64,000 nt of DNA from Leucobacter luti (GTDB taxonomy: Bacteria > Actinomycetota > Actinomycetes > Actinomycetales > Microbacteriaceae): positions 248,001 through 312,000 of the forward strand of contig NZ_CP080492.1 of assembly GCF_019464495.1 (NCBI RefSeq), in the 5' to 3' direction. Position 1 is the first letter of the stretch. Each line of letters starts with the position of its first letter. The position numbers and the translations under genes are program-made. Below the pieces are notes generated by a model. That model made no database searches and had not been told where the DNA came from. It saw only the letters and a program-made list of their open reading frames with translations. Positions 9,275 through 18,002 of the stretch are shown piece by piece.

Positions 9275-12200
9275 ATGGCTGAGGAACCGCGCCCGTTCAA
9301 GCTTGCCGACGCAGCGCGCGTCGGTTTCCAGGAGCTGACCAGCTCTCGCGATGGCCTGGCGGCGCTGCTCCCCGAGCTTCCAGTGAGCGCGGCAGAGCTG
9401 CTGCGCGCATTCGCAGCAGCCGCTGATCCCGACATCGCACTTGCGCGAATCCGGGAGCTTCTGGAGCGCCACTCCGAGCTTGCACCCGAGCTGGGTGAGG
9501 AGCCTCTACGCAGACTGTGCCTGCTGGTCGGTGCCTCACCTGCGCTCGGTGACTTCTTCATTCGGCATCCAGCAGGGCTCGCTGAATTGCTCGCGGGTGG
9601 CGGCGCGCTCGTGCCGGCCGCTGCGGCGCATGAAACACTTCGAGCATCCGTACATGACCCGGAGAGCGGCGAAACACTCGCCGGAGAAGCCGGGTGGGCG
9701 GCGCTCCGAGTCGCCTACCGTCAGCTCCTCGCGCGCGTGATGCTCTTCGACCTGGAGCGTTCCACCGAGGGGCTCGCGTCTGAGGCGTTCGAACATGTCG
9801 CATCCTCCCTCTCCGTGCTCGCGGCCGCCGCAGTGGACGCTTCGCTCACCGTGGCTCGTGCCACCCTCGCTGCTGGCCTCAGCGGCCCTGCTGTGCGCGA
9901 AGAACGGCTGAACGCAGCGAGCCTGGCAGTCGTCGCAATGGGGAAATGCGGTGCAGAGGAGCTCAACGTCGTTTCCGACGTCGACGTTGTGTTCATCGCA
10001 GACTGTTGCGACGAGGACGTACTGGATGCGGACGGGCTCATCCGGATCACCTCCCGGCTCGCCACAGAGACCATGCGCGGGATCCACGACCCCGGCGTGG
10101 AGCCACCGCTGTGGCAACTGGATGCGAATCTCCGCCCGGAGGGACGTCACGGCGCTCTCGTGCGCACGCTCGGATCAATGCTCACCTACTACGACCGGTG
10201 GGCAAAGGGCTGGGAGTTCCAGGCGCTCTTGAAAGCCCGCCCACTCGCCGGCGATCTCGCACTGGGCGAACAGTTCGTTGCGCAGACGCGCGAGCTTGTG
10301 TGGGCCTCGTCCTCCCGCGAGGATTTCGTGGGGTCAGTGCAGCGTATGCGTGAGCGGGTCACCGAACACATCGCCAACGATGACCTCGAAGTGCAGTTGA
10401 AGCTGGGCCCAGGCGGCCTGCGCGACATCGAGTTCAGCGTGCAATTGCTGCAGCTGGTACACGGGCAATACGACGATCGTTTGCACCTCCGAGGCACACT
10501 CCCGGCGCTCCGGGCGCTCGTTGACGGCGGCTTTGTCGCTCGGAGCGATGGTGACCGCCTCGTAGCCGACTACCAGTTCCTTCGGGTGCTCGAACATCGG
10601 CTCCAATTGCGTGAGCTGCGCCGCACAGCCATAATGCCGCTCGATCCCGAGGGCCTGCGCGTTCTCGCGCGGGCCAGCGGTCTCGCTACGACCGGCGACG
10701 AGCTGCTCGCCGCATGGGGTCGCACTAAACGCGAGGTCCGCGAGTTGCACCTCAAGATCTTCTACGCGCCGCTCCTCAGCGCAGTTGCCGCGCTCCCGGA
10801 AGAAGAACTCGTGCTTGGCAGCGATGAGGCGCGAGCCAGACTCTCGAGTATTGGCTTCCGCGACCCCGATGGCGCCATGCGCCACCTGTCTGCACTCACT
10901 CGTGGGACATCGCGGCGGGCGCGGATCCACCGCAACCTCCTCCCCGTGTTGCTGCAGTGGCTCGCTGACGGGACCGATCCAGACTACGGTCTGCTCGCGT
11001 TCCGTCGGGTCAGCGAGGCAAACAGCGAATCTCCCTGGTATCTTCGCTTGCTCCGCGACGGCACTGAGGCCGCTGAGCGTCTCACGCGGGTGCTGTCGTC
11101 CTCGCGCTTCGCGGCGGAACTCCTGGAAACCATCCCTGACGCTGTCGCCTGGTTGGAGCGCGATAGTTCATTGCGGCCGATCGGGCTCACCAGTCTGCTC
11201 GAGGAAATGCGAGCGCTCGCCTCGCGTCGCGCCACACTGGACGAGGCAGCGGCAGCCTTGCGGGCTGTGCACCGCCGAGAGGTACTCCGCCTCGCGATGG
11301 GCCGAATCACAGGAGTGCTCGACGATATGCAGGTGGCCAGCGGCCTCGATGCCGCGCACACTGCTCTGCTGGATGGCTTGCTGCTTGCGCTCGGTCGCGC
11401 TGAGGTCGCCGCCGGGCACCCCGCCAACGTCGCGCTCGCGCTGATTGGGATGGGACGCTACGGAGGGGGAGAGCTAGGGTTCGCGTCCGATATTGATCTC
11501 ATCGCGGTGTACCGACCACTCCGAGAAATTCCCGGCGATCAGGCAGCGCGTGAGGCCATCAAGAAGGTTTCCGAGCTGCGCCGCTTAGTGTCAGATCCAC
11601 GGTTCGCGGTGGATCTCGACTTTGACCTTCGCCCAGAGGGAAAGAACGGTCCGCTCGCTCGGAGTCTGGCTGCCTCACGTTCGTACTATGAACGCTGGTC
11701 TGTGACCTGGGAAGCCCAGGCTCTCTTGCGTGCGCGCCCTGTCGCCGGTGACCAAGAACTGGGTGCCGCGTTCATCGCCCTCGCTGATGAAATCCGCTAT
11801 CCGACTGAGTTCAGCGAGTCCCAAATCCGCGAGGTGCGCCGAATGAAGGCACGGGTCGAAGCTGAGCGGCTTCCGCGGGGCGCGGATCCCACGCGCCATC
11901 TCAAGCTCGGGCCAGGGGGTGTGAGTGATGTCGAATGGCTCGTGCAATTGCTGCAGCTCCGCTTCGGTGCGGAGCACCCTGAGCTGCGCACTGTCGAGAC
12001 TCTCGCGGCGCTCGACGCTGCTGCGAAATTGGAACTCATCGCTGGGGATGACGCGGCACACCTCGAGGATTCCTGGCGATACGCCAGTAGTGTCCGCTCG
12101 GCGCTCAAGCTCTGGAACGGCCGATCGTCAGACACACTCCCGACCGATCGTGTCGAGCTGGAGGGCATTGCAAATGTGCTCGGGATGCCGCGGAGGCGCA

Positions 12201-12310
12201 CATCGGAGCTTGAGGAACGCTGGTTCGCCGTGTCACGACGTTCTCGGGGTGTCGTAGAGCGAGAGTTCTTCGGCTATTCAGACGACCCAGAATTCCCGGA
12301 GCTTCCCTAG
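9275..12310 (+). CDS. glnE: Glutamine synthetase adenylyltransferase/adenylyl-removing enzyme
   Basis: 1011 residues from the ATG at 9275; an in-frame GTG at 9257 overlapping the glnA2 stop is an alternative start. The protein carries two nucleotidyltransferase modules. The first has VVAMGKCGAEELNVVSDVDVV near residue 210, the second IGMGRYGGGELGFASDIDLI near 725; each shows the paired Asp expected for metal binding. Conserved helical segments such as LKLGPGGLRDIEFSVQLLQL and LKLGPGGVSDVEWLVQLLQL follow each module. It switches type I glutamine synthetase by adenylylating or deadenylylating a tyrosine, and its target glnA lies just downstream on the opposite strand. Confidence 0.95.
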   Translation: MAEEPRPFKLADAARVGFQELTSSRDGLAALLPELPVSAAELLRAFAAAADPDIALARIRELLERHSELAPELGEEPLRRLCLLVGASPALGDFFIRHPAGLAELLAGGGALVPAAAAHETLRASVHDPESGETLAGEAGWAALRVAYRQLLARVMLFDLERSTEGLASEAFEHVASSLSVLAAAAVDASLTVARATLAAGLSGPAVREERLNAASLAVVAMGKCGAEELNVVSDVDVVFIADCCDEDVLDADGLIRITSRLATETMRGIHDPGVEPPLWQLDANLRPEGRHGALVRTLGSMLTYYDRWAKGWEFQALLKARPLAGDLALGEQFVAQTRELVWASSSREDFVGSVQRMRERVTEHIANDDLEVQLKLGPGGLRDIEFSVQLLQLVHGQYDDRLHLRGTLPALRALVDGGFVARSDGDRLVADYQFLRVLEHRLQLRELRRTAIMPLDPEGLRVLARASGLATTGDELLAAWGRTKREVRELHLKIFYAPLLSAVAALPEEELVLGSDEARARLSSIGFRDPDGAMRHLSALTRGTSRRARIHRNLLPVLLQWLADGTDPDYGLLAFRRVSEANSESPWYLRLLRDGTEAAERLTRVLSSSRFAAELLETIPDAVAWLERDSSLRPIGLTSLLEEMRALASRRATLDEAAAALRAVHRREVLRLAMGRITGVLDDMQVASGLDAAHTALLDGLLLALGRAEVAAGHPANVALALIGMGRYGGGELGFASDIDLIAVYRPLREIPGDQAAREAIKKVSELRRLVSDPRFAVDLDFDLRPEGKNGPLARSLAASRSYYERWSVTWEAQALLRARPVAGDQELGAAFIALADEIRYPTEFSESQIREVRRMKARVEAERLPRGADPTRHLKLGPGGVSDVEWLVQLLQLRFGAEHPELRTVETLAALDAAAKLELIAGDDAAHLEDSWRYASSVRSALKLWNGRSSDTLPTDRVELEGIANVLGMPRRRTSELEERWFAVSRRSRGVVEREFFGYSDDPEFPELP

Positions 12311-12467
12311 CCCTGCGCGATCGCGATCGCGCACGCGGCACTCGGCGGTCGAACACAGTCTCGGGGGAGCAGCGTTTCACGCAGACACCGTATGGCTCCC
12401 TGAAGTTTCCAGACTGTCTACGTAAAAAAGCTAGCGCAAACCGTTATCGAAGCGTAATCTGATCGTT

Positions 12468-12545
12468 ATGCAGTACTTACAAACTCTCTTGGAGGCCCTG
12501 CTCGCAGAAGACGGGGCCGAGTTCGAGGATGAACTCGAATCCTAA
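12468..12545 (+). CDS. Possible leaderless 25-residue peptide
   Basis: ATG to TAA encodes 25 residues ending in a run of acidic residues (starting MQYLQTLLEAL). There is no Shine-Dalgarno sequence. A TAATCT hexamer at 12455-12460 would place a transcription start at about the A of the ATG, so the frame could be a leaderless mRNA. No convincing -35 is visible. It sits in the 495-bp gap between glnE and glnA. The rest of the gap holds two hairpins and no further gene I can see. Function is unknown and the peptide may be spurious. Confidence 0.3.
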   Translation: MQYLQTLLEALLAEDGAEFEDELES

Positions 12546-12611
12546 GCGCCACTCATCGCCGCAACAGCGACGTTGCCACCGGGTAGTCCACGACCACCCC
12601 AGTTCCACATT

Positions 12612-12649
12612 GAGCCCTCGATGCTTCTCACCGGAAGCATCGAGGGCTC
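12612..12649 (+). terminator. Perfect 15-bp hairpin after glnE and the small frame
   Basis: GAGCCCTCGATGCTT pairs perfectly with 12635-12649 around an 8-nt loop. No U-tract follows on either strand, typical of terminators in this genome. It is placed to end transcripts from glnE or the small frame at 12468. Confidence 0.65.
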
Positions 12650-12744
12650 TGACGTTCCGTGCCAATCGGGGAGACCGCTGACGGGCGAGGCGAACGCACT
12701 CAACCACGGCGGAGACATGGCGAAGGCCCGGCGAAGACACGGCG

Positions 12745-12785
12745 AAGGCCCCGGGCATCTCCTGAAAGGACATGTCCGGGGCCTT
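12745..12785 (-). terminator. Terminator of glnA
   Basis: AAGGCCCCGG at 12745-12754 pairs with CCGGGGCCTT at 12776-12785, and the pairing continues inward through GCAT/ATGT and TCCT/AGGA, giving an almost continuous hairpin. It lies 20 bp downstream of the glnA stop on the minus strand. Confidence 0.75.
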
Positions 12786-12805
12786 TGCCGTGCGAGAGGC
12801 GGAGC

Positions 12806-14230
12806 TTACACGCCGTAGTACAGCTCGAACTCGTAGGGGTGCGGACGGAGCGCCATCGCGGCGATCTCTGTCTCCCGCTTCAAATTCACCCACGTTTCGA
12901 TGAGCTCTTCGGTGAACACGCCACCCTCAAGCAAGAAGTCGTGATCCGCTTCGAGCGCAGTGAGCGCTTCTTCCAGCGAGCCGGGTACCTGCGGGATGTT
13001 CTTGGCTTCCTCCGGCGGAAGCTCGTAGAGATCCTTGTCAATCGGCTCCATCGGCTCGATCCGGTTGCGGATACCGTCCAGGCCAGCCATCAACTGTGCA
13101 GCGAACGCGAGGTAGGGATTTCCGGAGGCATCCGGTGCGCGGAACTCAATCCGCTTCGCCTTCGGGTTGGAGCCGGTCAGCGGAATACGCACGGCTGCCG
13201 AGCGATTTCCAGCCGAGTACGCGAGGTTGACCGGCGCCTCGTAGCCCTTGACCAATCGACGGTAGCTGTTGATCGTCGGGTTCGTGAACGCGAGCAGAGC
13301 CGGGGCGTGGTGCAGAATGCCGCCGATATACCAGCGCGCGATGTCTGAAAGGCCTGCATAGCCATTCTCGTCGTAGAAGAGGGGATCCCCGCCCTTCCAA
13401 AGCGACATGTGAGTGTGCATGCCCGATCCGTTATCTCCAAGCACCGGCTTCGGCATGAACGTGGCGGTCTTGCCCCAGATCTCAGCGGTGTTCTTCACGA
13501 CGTACTTGAATTTGAGTACATCATCGGCCGCGTTCACCATCGTGTCGAATCGATAGTTGATCTCTGCCTGGCCGGGGGCGCCCACCTCGTGGTGGGAGCG
13601 CTCAAGCTTGAGGCCTGCCTCAATGAGGCGAAGCGAGATATCGTCGCGGAGATCTGCCTGCTTGTCGACAGGGGAGACGGGGAAATAGCCGCCCTTCTCG
13701 TGCGTCGTGTTTCCGAGGTTGCCGCCCTCAATCTTGCGTCCGGAGTTCCAGTGCGCTTCTTCGGAATCGATCTCGTAGAAGGTGTGCTGGGGGCTGTTCT
13801 CGTAGCGGACAGAATCAAGGATGTAGAACTCAGCCTCGGGCGCGAAGAACGCAGTGTCCGCAATCCCGGTCGAGATCAGGTACTGCTCAGCCTTCTTCGC
13901 CACCTGGCGCGGATCCTTGGAATAGATCTCGCCGGTGCGTGGGTTGAAGATGTCACACACGACAATGAGTGTGCGCTCGAGCCGGAACTGATCAATGTAT
14001 GCAGTTGTAACATCCGGAATGAGCTGCATATCGGACTCAGCGATCCCAGCGAAGCCGCGGATTGAGGAGCCATCGAACATCTGTCCGACCTCGAAGAAGT
14101 CATCGTCCACCGTTGCGGCGGGGATGTTGAAGTGCTGCTGCACTCCGGGGAGATCGGTGAACCGGATGTCGACGAACTTGACGTCCGTCTCCTTGATGAA
14201 GTCGATGACTTCCTGCGGGGTTGTGAACAT
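12806..14230 (-). CDS. glnA: Glutamine synthetase type I (main, adenylylatable)
   Basis: 474 residues, the standard size of GlnA1. I chose the ATG at 14230, with GAGGAG just upstream; the frame is open 51 bp further without a ribosome site. Motifs: [25 protein letters not shown], the [10 protein letters not shown] metal ligand, [45 protein letters not shown] and [17 protein letters not shown]. The loop [20 protein letters not shown] contains the tyrosine modified by GlnE. This is the major ammonia-assimilating enzyme. It converges with glnE. Confidence 0.96.
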   Translation of the reverse strand: MFTTPQEVIDFIKETDVKFVDIRFTDLPGVQQHFNIPAATVDDDFFEVGQMFDGSSIRGFAGIAESDMQLIPDVTTAYIDQFRLERTLIVVCDIFNPRTGEIYSKDPRQVAKKAEQYLISTGIADTAFFAPEAEFYILDSVRYENSPQHTFYEIDSEEAHWNSGRKIEGGNLGNTTHEKGGYFPVSPVDKQADLRDDISLRLIEAGLKLERSHHEVGAPGQAEINYRFDTMVNAADDVLKFKYVVKNTAEIWGKTATFMPKPVLGDNGSGMHTHMSLWKGGDPLFYDENGYAGLSDIARWYIGGILHHAPALLAFTNPTINSYRRLVKGYEAPVNLAYSAGNRSAAVRIPLTGSNPKAKRIEFRAPDASGNPYLAFAAQLMAGLDGIRNRIEPMEPIDKDLYELPPEEAKNIPQVPGSLEEALTALEADHDFLLEGGVFTEELIETWVNLKRETEIAAMALRPHPYEFELYYGV

Positions 14231-14337
14231 GCTGCTCCTCGTTGCTGGGTGTGCCTCATCGGCACCGTTCGCTTGTGACAAGCCTATGCCTAGTGGGTTT
14301 CAAAAGCGTGAGTCGAGTGTTTCGCGAATGTTACGTG

Positions 14338-14769
14338 TCACGGGTTCCGAATCAGGACGGTACCGGCGATCTTGTCATGGAAGCCGCGCTGATCGGAGTC
14401 CCACACGAGGACGGGAATCACGAGGCAGATCAGTGCCGTCCGCACGATCGGGCGCCACGGACCGACCCAGCCGCCCGCGATTGGGACGACGCGTAAGCCG
14501 AGAATACGGTGGCCTAGCGAGCCTCCAATGGTGGGAATGAACACCATCTGCATGACCGCAAAGAATGCCCAGTTCCACCAAGTCGCGTACGGACCGCCGA
14601 TGAGGAGAAATGCCGGCAACGCGGCAAGACCCCAGTCAATCATGATGGCCAGGACACGTCGACCAATGCGAGCGACGGATCTTGGGCCGGATTCGGGAAG
14701 CCCGAGCCGTTGTCCGGGCCACTCGCTTGGAGCGAGGTCGCCGAAGCGCTGCGGCTGAGAAGCTGACAT
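14338..14769 (-). CDS. RDD-family membrane protein
   Basis: 143 residues. After a ~35-residue polar N-terminus come RRVLAIMIDWGLAALPAFLL (the RDD motif has drifted, with Asp retained in a membrane helix), a second hydrophobic helix, GGSLGHRILGLRVVP and a third helix. This is the usual three-helix RDD layout. The transport or other activity of such small RDD proteins is not established. It starts 3 bp after the DUF4191 gene, and both lie just upstream of glnA on the same strand, a conserved actinobacterial arrangement. Confidence 0.8.
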   Translation of the reverse strand: MSASQPQRFGDLAPSEWPGQRLGLPESGPRSVARIGRRVLAIMIDWGLAALPAFLLIGGPYATWWNWAFFAVMQMVFIPTIGGSLGHRILGLRVVPIAGGWVGPWRPIVRTALICLVIPVLVWDSDQRGFHDKIAGTVLIRNP

Positions 14770-14772
14770 TGC

Positions 14773-15462
14773 TTAGCGCGGACGCTGCGCGCGGACGCGG
14801 TTCGGATCCATCCCCTTGGGAATTCCGATCGGCGCAGCCTGCAGCGAAGAGAGACGGTTGTACACCGCTGCGACCTCATTGCGGTTGAGCTTCGGCTTCA
14901 GCTTGAGGAGTGCCTTCGAAAGCTTGGGGAGCGGGATACCGTCGCCGTCGGGGCCGACGTAGAGGTGCACGACCTCGACATTGCGCAGCGCGCGCTTGAC
15001 TTTACGCTCCTCGTCGGCGGCCATGCGGGCTGTACGACTGCGCGAGCCCTCCGAAATGAGCACCACACCACCACGACCAACGACGCGGTACACCGCATCC
15101 TGGCTCTTATTCATTGCAATGGGCACCTCGGACCCCCGCCAAGAACGACGGAGTGCTCCCTGCACCACCGCGCCTACCGCGCCGGGCCGGCCCTCGATCT
15201 GCAGATACGCCTGCTTTTCAGCACGGCGCCCAAGCACGATCATAGCGAGCAACAACCCAACCAAGATGCCGGAGAGTGGCCAGATCACCCAGCCAAACCA
15301 GCCGCCTGGGAGCAGCCAGGCGAGCAGAACCGAGACAACGATCGGTGCGATGAATACCAGCAGCAGCACCCACGGCAGATTGCGATCATGGACCTTCGTG
15401 GTCCGATAGATCTCGATCATCTGCTTGATGCGACCGTTGCGCTTCGCCTTCTCTGCTGCCAT
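14773..15462 (-). CDS. DUF4191 membrane protein
   Basis: 229 residues, similar to the mycobacterial Rv2219-type protein. The N-terminus is basic, followed by two transmembrane helices at ~30-50 and ~55-75. The cytoplasmic part has the DUF4191 blocks QIEGRPGAVGAVVQGALRR, YRVVGRGGVVLISEGS and LPKLSKALLKLKPKL. It is cotranscribed with the RDD gene and glnA. No biochemical function is known for the family. Confidence 0.85.
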   Translation of the reverse strand: MAAEKAKRNGRIKQMIEIYRTTKVHDRNLPWVLLLVFIAPIVVSVLLAWLLPGGWFGWVIWPLSGILVGLLLAMIVLGRRAEKQAYLQIEGRPGAVGAVVQGALRRSWRGSEVPIAMNKSQDAVYRVVGRGGVVLISEGSRSRTARMAADEERKVKRALRNVEVVHLYVGPDGDGIPLPKLSKALLKLKPKLNRNEVAAVYNRLSSLQAAPIGIPKGMDPNRVRAQRPR

Positions 15463-15544
15463 GACACTAGGGTACCGCTTCTCGCACGCTTCCCAGAACC
15501 TGTCTCACCGGCGCGCGTGCTCTGTTCGCTCACAGCAGGCGAGA

Positions 15545-15706
15545 ATGGCTGTTCCAGACGAACTTGCTCAGAGTGCTCCGGCGGTTCCGCTCAGTGGACC
15601 TTCGTTCAGTCAGACTCGTGACGATGTGCAGGATCAGCAGGAGCAGGAGGATCAGCAGGATCAGCAAAGGAGCAGGAGCAGCAGCAGCAGGAGCAGCAGA
15701 AGATAG
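15545..15706 (+). CDS. Possible small protein ending in a low-complexity Gln/Ser/Arg tail
   Basis: A 53-residue frame beginning MAVPDELAQSAP. Its last ~25 residues come from an impure CAG/GAG/GAT/AGC triplet tract at about 15630-15700 and read as alternating Q, D/E and then S, R. The stop lies 9 bp before the next start. It could be a real acidic/polar tail, or the triplet tract may have expanded inside a non-coding region. I recognise no family. Confidence 0.3.
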   Translation: MAVPDELAQSAPAVPLSGPSFSQTRDDVQDQQEQEDQQDQQRSRSSSSRSSRR

Positions 15707-15715
15707 GAGGGACAC

Positions 15716-16126
15716 ATGACCGGCTGGCAACGCCCGGCGCGTGCGGGGGGAGCAAGACCTTCCGGACGTGCTGGCAAGCTTGCCGCTGAGCTCGAGCGCC
15801 GATGCCTCAACGGGATCACCCTCCGCGAACACGGGAGGTGCGTTGCCATCGTGTCTGGGACGGTGCGGAGCAGGAAGCGACACCGGCGACGCGGGCACGA
15901 CGCGGGCTGTCGTGCCGTCGGCATACCGCTGTCTCGGATCCTGCGGTTCCTGCGGGCACGGGATAGCGTCGGGGTTGCGCCGCTGCTCGCAGAGGCCGCT
16001 GTGAACGCGATCACGGAAATCGATGCGTGGGGCACTCGCTGGGAAGCTCGGGCCGCGCGGGAGGCGGTGAGTGACTCAATTCGACGTCAGATCACGCCGC
16101 GCTCACCGGCGCAGCCTCGCCCCTGA
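15716..16126 (+). CDS. Hypothetical protein
   Basis: 136 residues following an excellent ribosome binding site (AGGAGGGACAC then ATG). It is Arg-rich (about one residue in five), with a helical segment LLAEAAVNAITEIDAWGTRWEARA near the end and no signal peptide or membrane helix. I do not recognise a family. It lies between the DUF4191 gene (opposite strand) and sucB (convergent). The strong ribosome site is the main evidence that it is translated. Confidence 0.45.
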   Translation: MTGWQRPARAGGARPSGRAGKLAAELERRCLNGITLREHGRCVAIVSGTVRSRKRHRRRGHDAGCRAVGIPLSRILRFLRARDSVGVAPLLAEAAVNAITEIDAWGTRWEARAAREAVSDSIRRQITPRSPAQPRP

Positions 16127-16183
16127 AACGCAAGAGGCCGCGGCGCTCGTGAGAGCACCGCGGCCTGGCACGTTCGTGAGGGC

Positions 16184-17954
16184 CTAGATCCCCAGATTTC
16201 CTGCGAAGTCGCCTGCTTCAAGACGCAGGCGTACCTGCGTCAAGAAGCGAGCGGCATCCGCGCCATCGACAATGCGATGATCGTAGGAGATTGCGAGATA
16301 CACCATGGAACGAACCGCGATTGAATCGCCGTCGGGACCCGAGATCACGACGGGCTTCTTCACGACTGCGCCAGTGCCCAGGATTGCCACCTGCGGGAGG
16401 AAGACGAGCGGCGTGTCGAACAGTGCGCCGCGCGAACCGGTGTTGGTCAGCGTGAAGGTGCCACCGCTCAGTTCATCAGGCGTCAGCTTGTTGTCGCGCG
16501 TGCGCTGCGCCAGGTCAGCGATCTCGCCCGAGATCTCGGCGAGGTTCTTCTCGCCTGCGGAACGCAGCACCGGTGTGAGCAAGCCACGCTCGGTGTCGAC
16601 AGCAATGCTGATGTTCTCCGTGTCGGGGTAGACGATCGAATCGCCCTCCACCGTCGCGTTGATGATCGGGTAGGTGCGGAGTGCCTCAGCAGCTGCAAGG
16701 GCGAAGAACGGCAGGAAGGAGAGCTTCGACCCGGTCTTGGCGAGGAACTCATCCTTCTTCGCCTGGCGGAACTGCGCCACCTTCGTGACATCCACCTCAA
16801 CGACGGTCGTGAGCTGCGCCGTGCCCTGCAGAGAGGCTACCGCGCGCTCCGCAATGACCTTGCGGAGACGACTCATCTTTTGCGTGGTGCCGCGGAGCTC
16901 GGAGACCTCAACAACCGGAGCTGCTGCCGATGCTGCCGATGCTGATTCGGATGGAGCCGGCTGAGCCGTCGCGGCTGCGAGCACGTCTTCTTTCCGAATC
17001 CGCCCCCCAACCCCGGTACCCGTCACCTTGCTCAGATCAACCCCGCGTTCGTTTGCGAGCTTGCGCACAATCGGAGTGACATACCCGGAAGCAGCGTCCG
17101 CGGCAACTGCTGCCGCCGGTGCCGCTGCGGGAGCGGGCGTAGCTGCAGGAGCTGGCGTGGCTGCGGGAGCAGGCGCGGACGTTGCCGCAGGAGCTGCAGG
17201 CGCGGGCGTTGCCGCAGGAGCGGGCGTAGCTGCGGGAGCAGCCGGGGCGGAGGCGCAGCCTGAGCTGTTTCTGGCGCAGCAGAAGCCGCAACTGGTGCTT
17301 CGGGAGCCGGAGCTGCTGGAGCGCCGGAGCCGATGCGTGCGAGGCCCGCGCCAACTTCAACGGTTTCGTCTTCCTGCGCCAGGATTTCCTGCAGCACACC
17401 GGCGATCGGCGAGGGCACCTCCGTGTCAACCTTGTCAGTCGACACCTCAAGTAGCGGCTCATCGACCTCGACGGTATCCCCGACGTTCTTGAGCCAGCGA
17501 GTCACTGTGCCCTCGGTGATGCTCTCACCAAGCGAGGAAGCACGACTTCTTGGCTGGCGGCGTCCGCAGCGGGTGCTGCAGCTGCGTCGGGTGCGGGCGC
17601 CGGAGCCACGGCCTCAGTTGCCGGAGCTTCAGCGGCGGGAGCCGGAGTTTCGGCCGGGGCCGCGGCAGGCGCTGCTTCAGCGGGAGCAGCCGGTGCTGCC
17701 TCCGCAGGTGCCGCAGCACCGTCGCCGACAACAGCGAGTACCGCACCCACTTCGGCGGTCTCGTCCTCCTGGACGAGGATCTCCTGGAGTACACCCGCGA
17801 CGGGGGAGGGAATCTCAGTGTCAACCTTGTCAGTCGATACCTCGAGCAGCGGTTCGTCGATTTCGACGGTGTCGCCGACGTTCTTCAGCCAGCGAGTCAC
17901 CGTCCCCTCGGTCACGCTCTCACCCAGTGCGGGGAGGACCACCGATTCACTCAT
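16184..17954 (-). pseudogene. sucB: Dihydrolipoamide acyltransferase (E2, SucB-type) broken by two frameshifts
   Basis: Three frames together give one E2: first lipoyl domain (17502-17954, starting [13 protein letters not shown], lipoyl lysine in [12 protein letters not shown]), second lipoyl domain (17032-17505, [12 protein letters not shown]), then Ala/Pro linker, peripheral subunit-binding domain ([19 protein letters not shown]) and catalytic domain ending in the SYDHRIVDGADAARF active-site block (16184 onwards). Frame 1 passes to 2 at about 17534, where CTTCCTCG lacks one base of the expected CCTTCG. Frame 2 passes to 3 at about 17265, where a C-run is one base short. It would be the E2 of 2-oxoglutarate or a related dehydrogenase, with lpd directly upstream. 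Sequencing error is as likely as true inactivation. Confidence 0.85.
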
Positions 17955-18002
17955 CGTGTATATCTCCGTTCGTTACGTCTGAAAGTCTGAATGTGTGCGG
18001 GC

